From: Bacteriovoracaceae bacterium
GTDB lineage: Bacteria; Bdellovibrionota; UBA1018
Reading direction: 5' to 3'
DNA length: 5,454 nucleotides
Assembly (NCBI GenBank): GCA_023250795.1
Contig: JAHFAB010000153.1
Span: 1 to 5,454, forward strand
Part shown: piece by piece, positions 5,398 through 5,454 of the stretch
Layout of the letters: each line of letters opens with the position of its first letter
Numbering within the stretch: the stretch's first letter is position 1
Program-made: the position numbers and the translations under genes
Notes under the pieces: generated by a model
The model's database searches: none
The model's input: only the letters and a program-made list of their open reading frames with translations
Told to the model about the DNA's origin: nothing

Positions 5398-5454
5398 CTA
5401 AAACACCCCTTGTATCCCGCCACTACCGCTTATGCTTCCGTAAGCACCACCGTA
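5398..5454 (-). CDS. Possible C-terminal end of a glycine-rich protein (partial, runs off window)
   Basis: The minus strand enters the window in a frame reading YGGAYGSISGSGGIQGVF and then TAG (5400-5398). Seven of 18 residues are glycine, coded by mixed GGT, GGA, GGC and GGG codons, with interspersed tyrosine and serine. Such tails occur on secreted or outer-membrane proteins of Gram-negative bacteria. The other two minus frames close within 10 codons of the edge. The plus frame is open, so the evidence is compositional only. No function is claimed. Confidence 0.25.
   Translation of the reverse strand, partial: YGGAYGSISGSGGIQGVF

Noticed and set aside
5082..5423. Minus-strand 113-codon open frame across the right repeat and flank
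   Set aside because: It is Leu/Val/Arg-rich, its C-terminal end is encoded by the repeat copy itself, and it has no ribosome site or family resemblance, so it looks like a shadow frame.
5128..5454. Open plus-strand frame from ATG 5128 to the end of the window (109 codons without a stop)
   Set aside because: The translation is dominated by Ser, Thr, Arg and Lys with no recognisable domain, the ATG has no properly spaced ribosome site, and two antisense frames overlap it. Kept only as part of the right-flank description.

Overview
The window reads as a compact, moderate-GC chromosome segment from a Gram-negative bacterium. A proteobacterial lineage of the Bdellovibrio / former Deltaproteobacteria type fits best. 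That placement is inference from protein flavour (rhomboid, the small LPD-motif protein, the C-terminally extended REP transposase) and is not firm; no rRNA or other decisive marker is present.

Positions 72-4063 hold five tightly packed genes, all on the minus strand. In transcription order they are methylmalonyl-CoA epimerase (mce), a six-TM rhomboid protease, a 70-aa conserved-type small protein, thioredoxin reductase (trxB) and class II lysyl-tRNA synthetase (lysS). They look like two transcription units. mce-rhomboid are 13 nt apart. Small protein-trxB-lysS are separated by 15 nt and then a 4-nt ATGA overlap. Between the units is a 104-nt gap with a good sigma70-type promoter whose predicted start site nearly coincides with the ATG, and a 64-bp inverted-repeat insert bracketed by exact 6-bp direct repeats (MITE-like).

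Positions 4088-5117 hold a classic self-contained RAYT unit on the plus strand. It is an HUH/Y1 REP-associated tyrosine transposase of 262 aa with an extra C-terminal helix-turn-helix-like domain, sandwiched between two direct copies (81/85 identical) of an 85-bp near-palindromic REP/BIME-like repeat. The left copy also lies in the upstream region of the divergent mce gene and appears to supply its -35 box.

Positions 5118-5454 contain no gene I can support firmly. There is a possibly decayed coding frame on the minus strand with internal stops, a few hairpins, and at the very edge what may be the last 18 codons of a glycine-rich protein. The housekeeping genes (translation, thiol redox, acyl-CoA metabolism, membrane proteolysis) share no single obvious pathway. 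The transposase and repeats are the accessory component.
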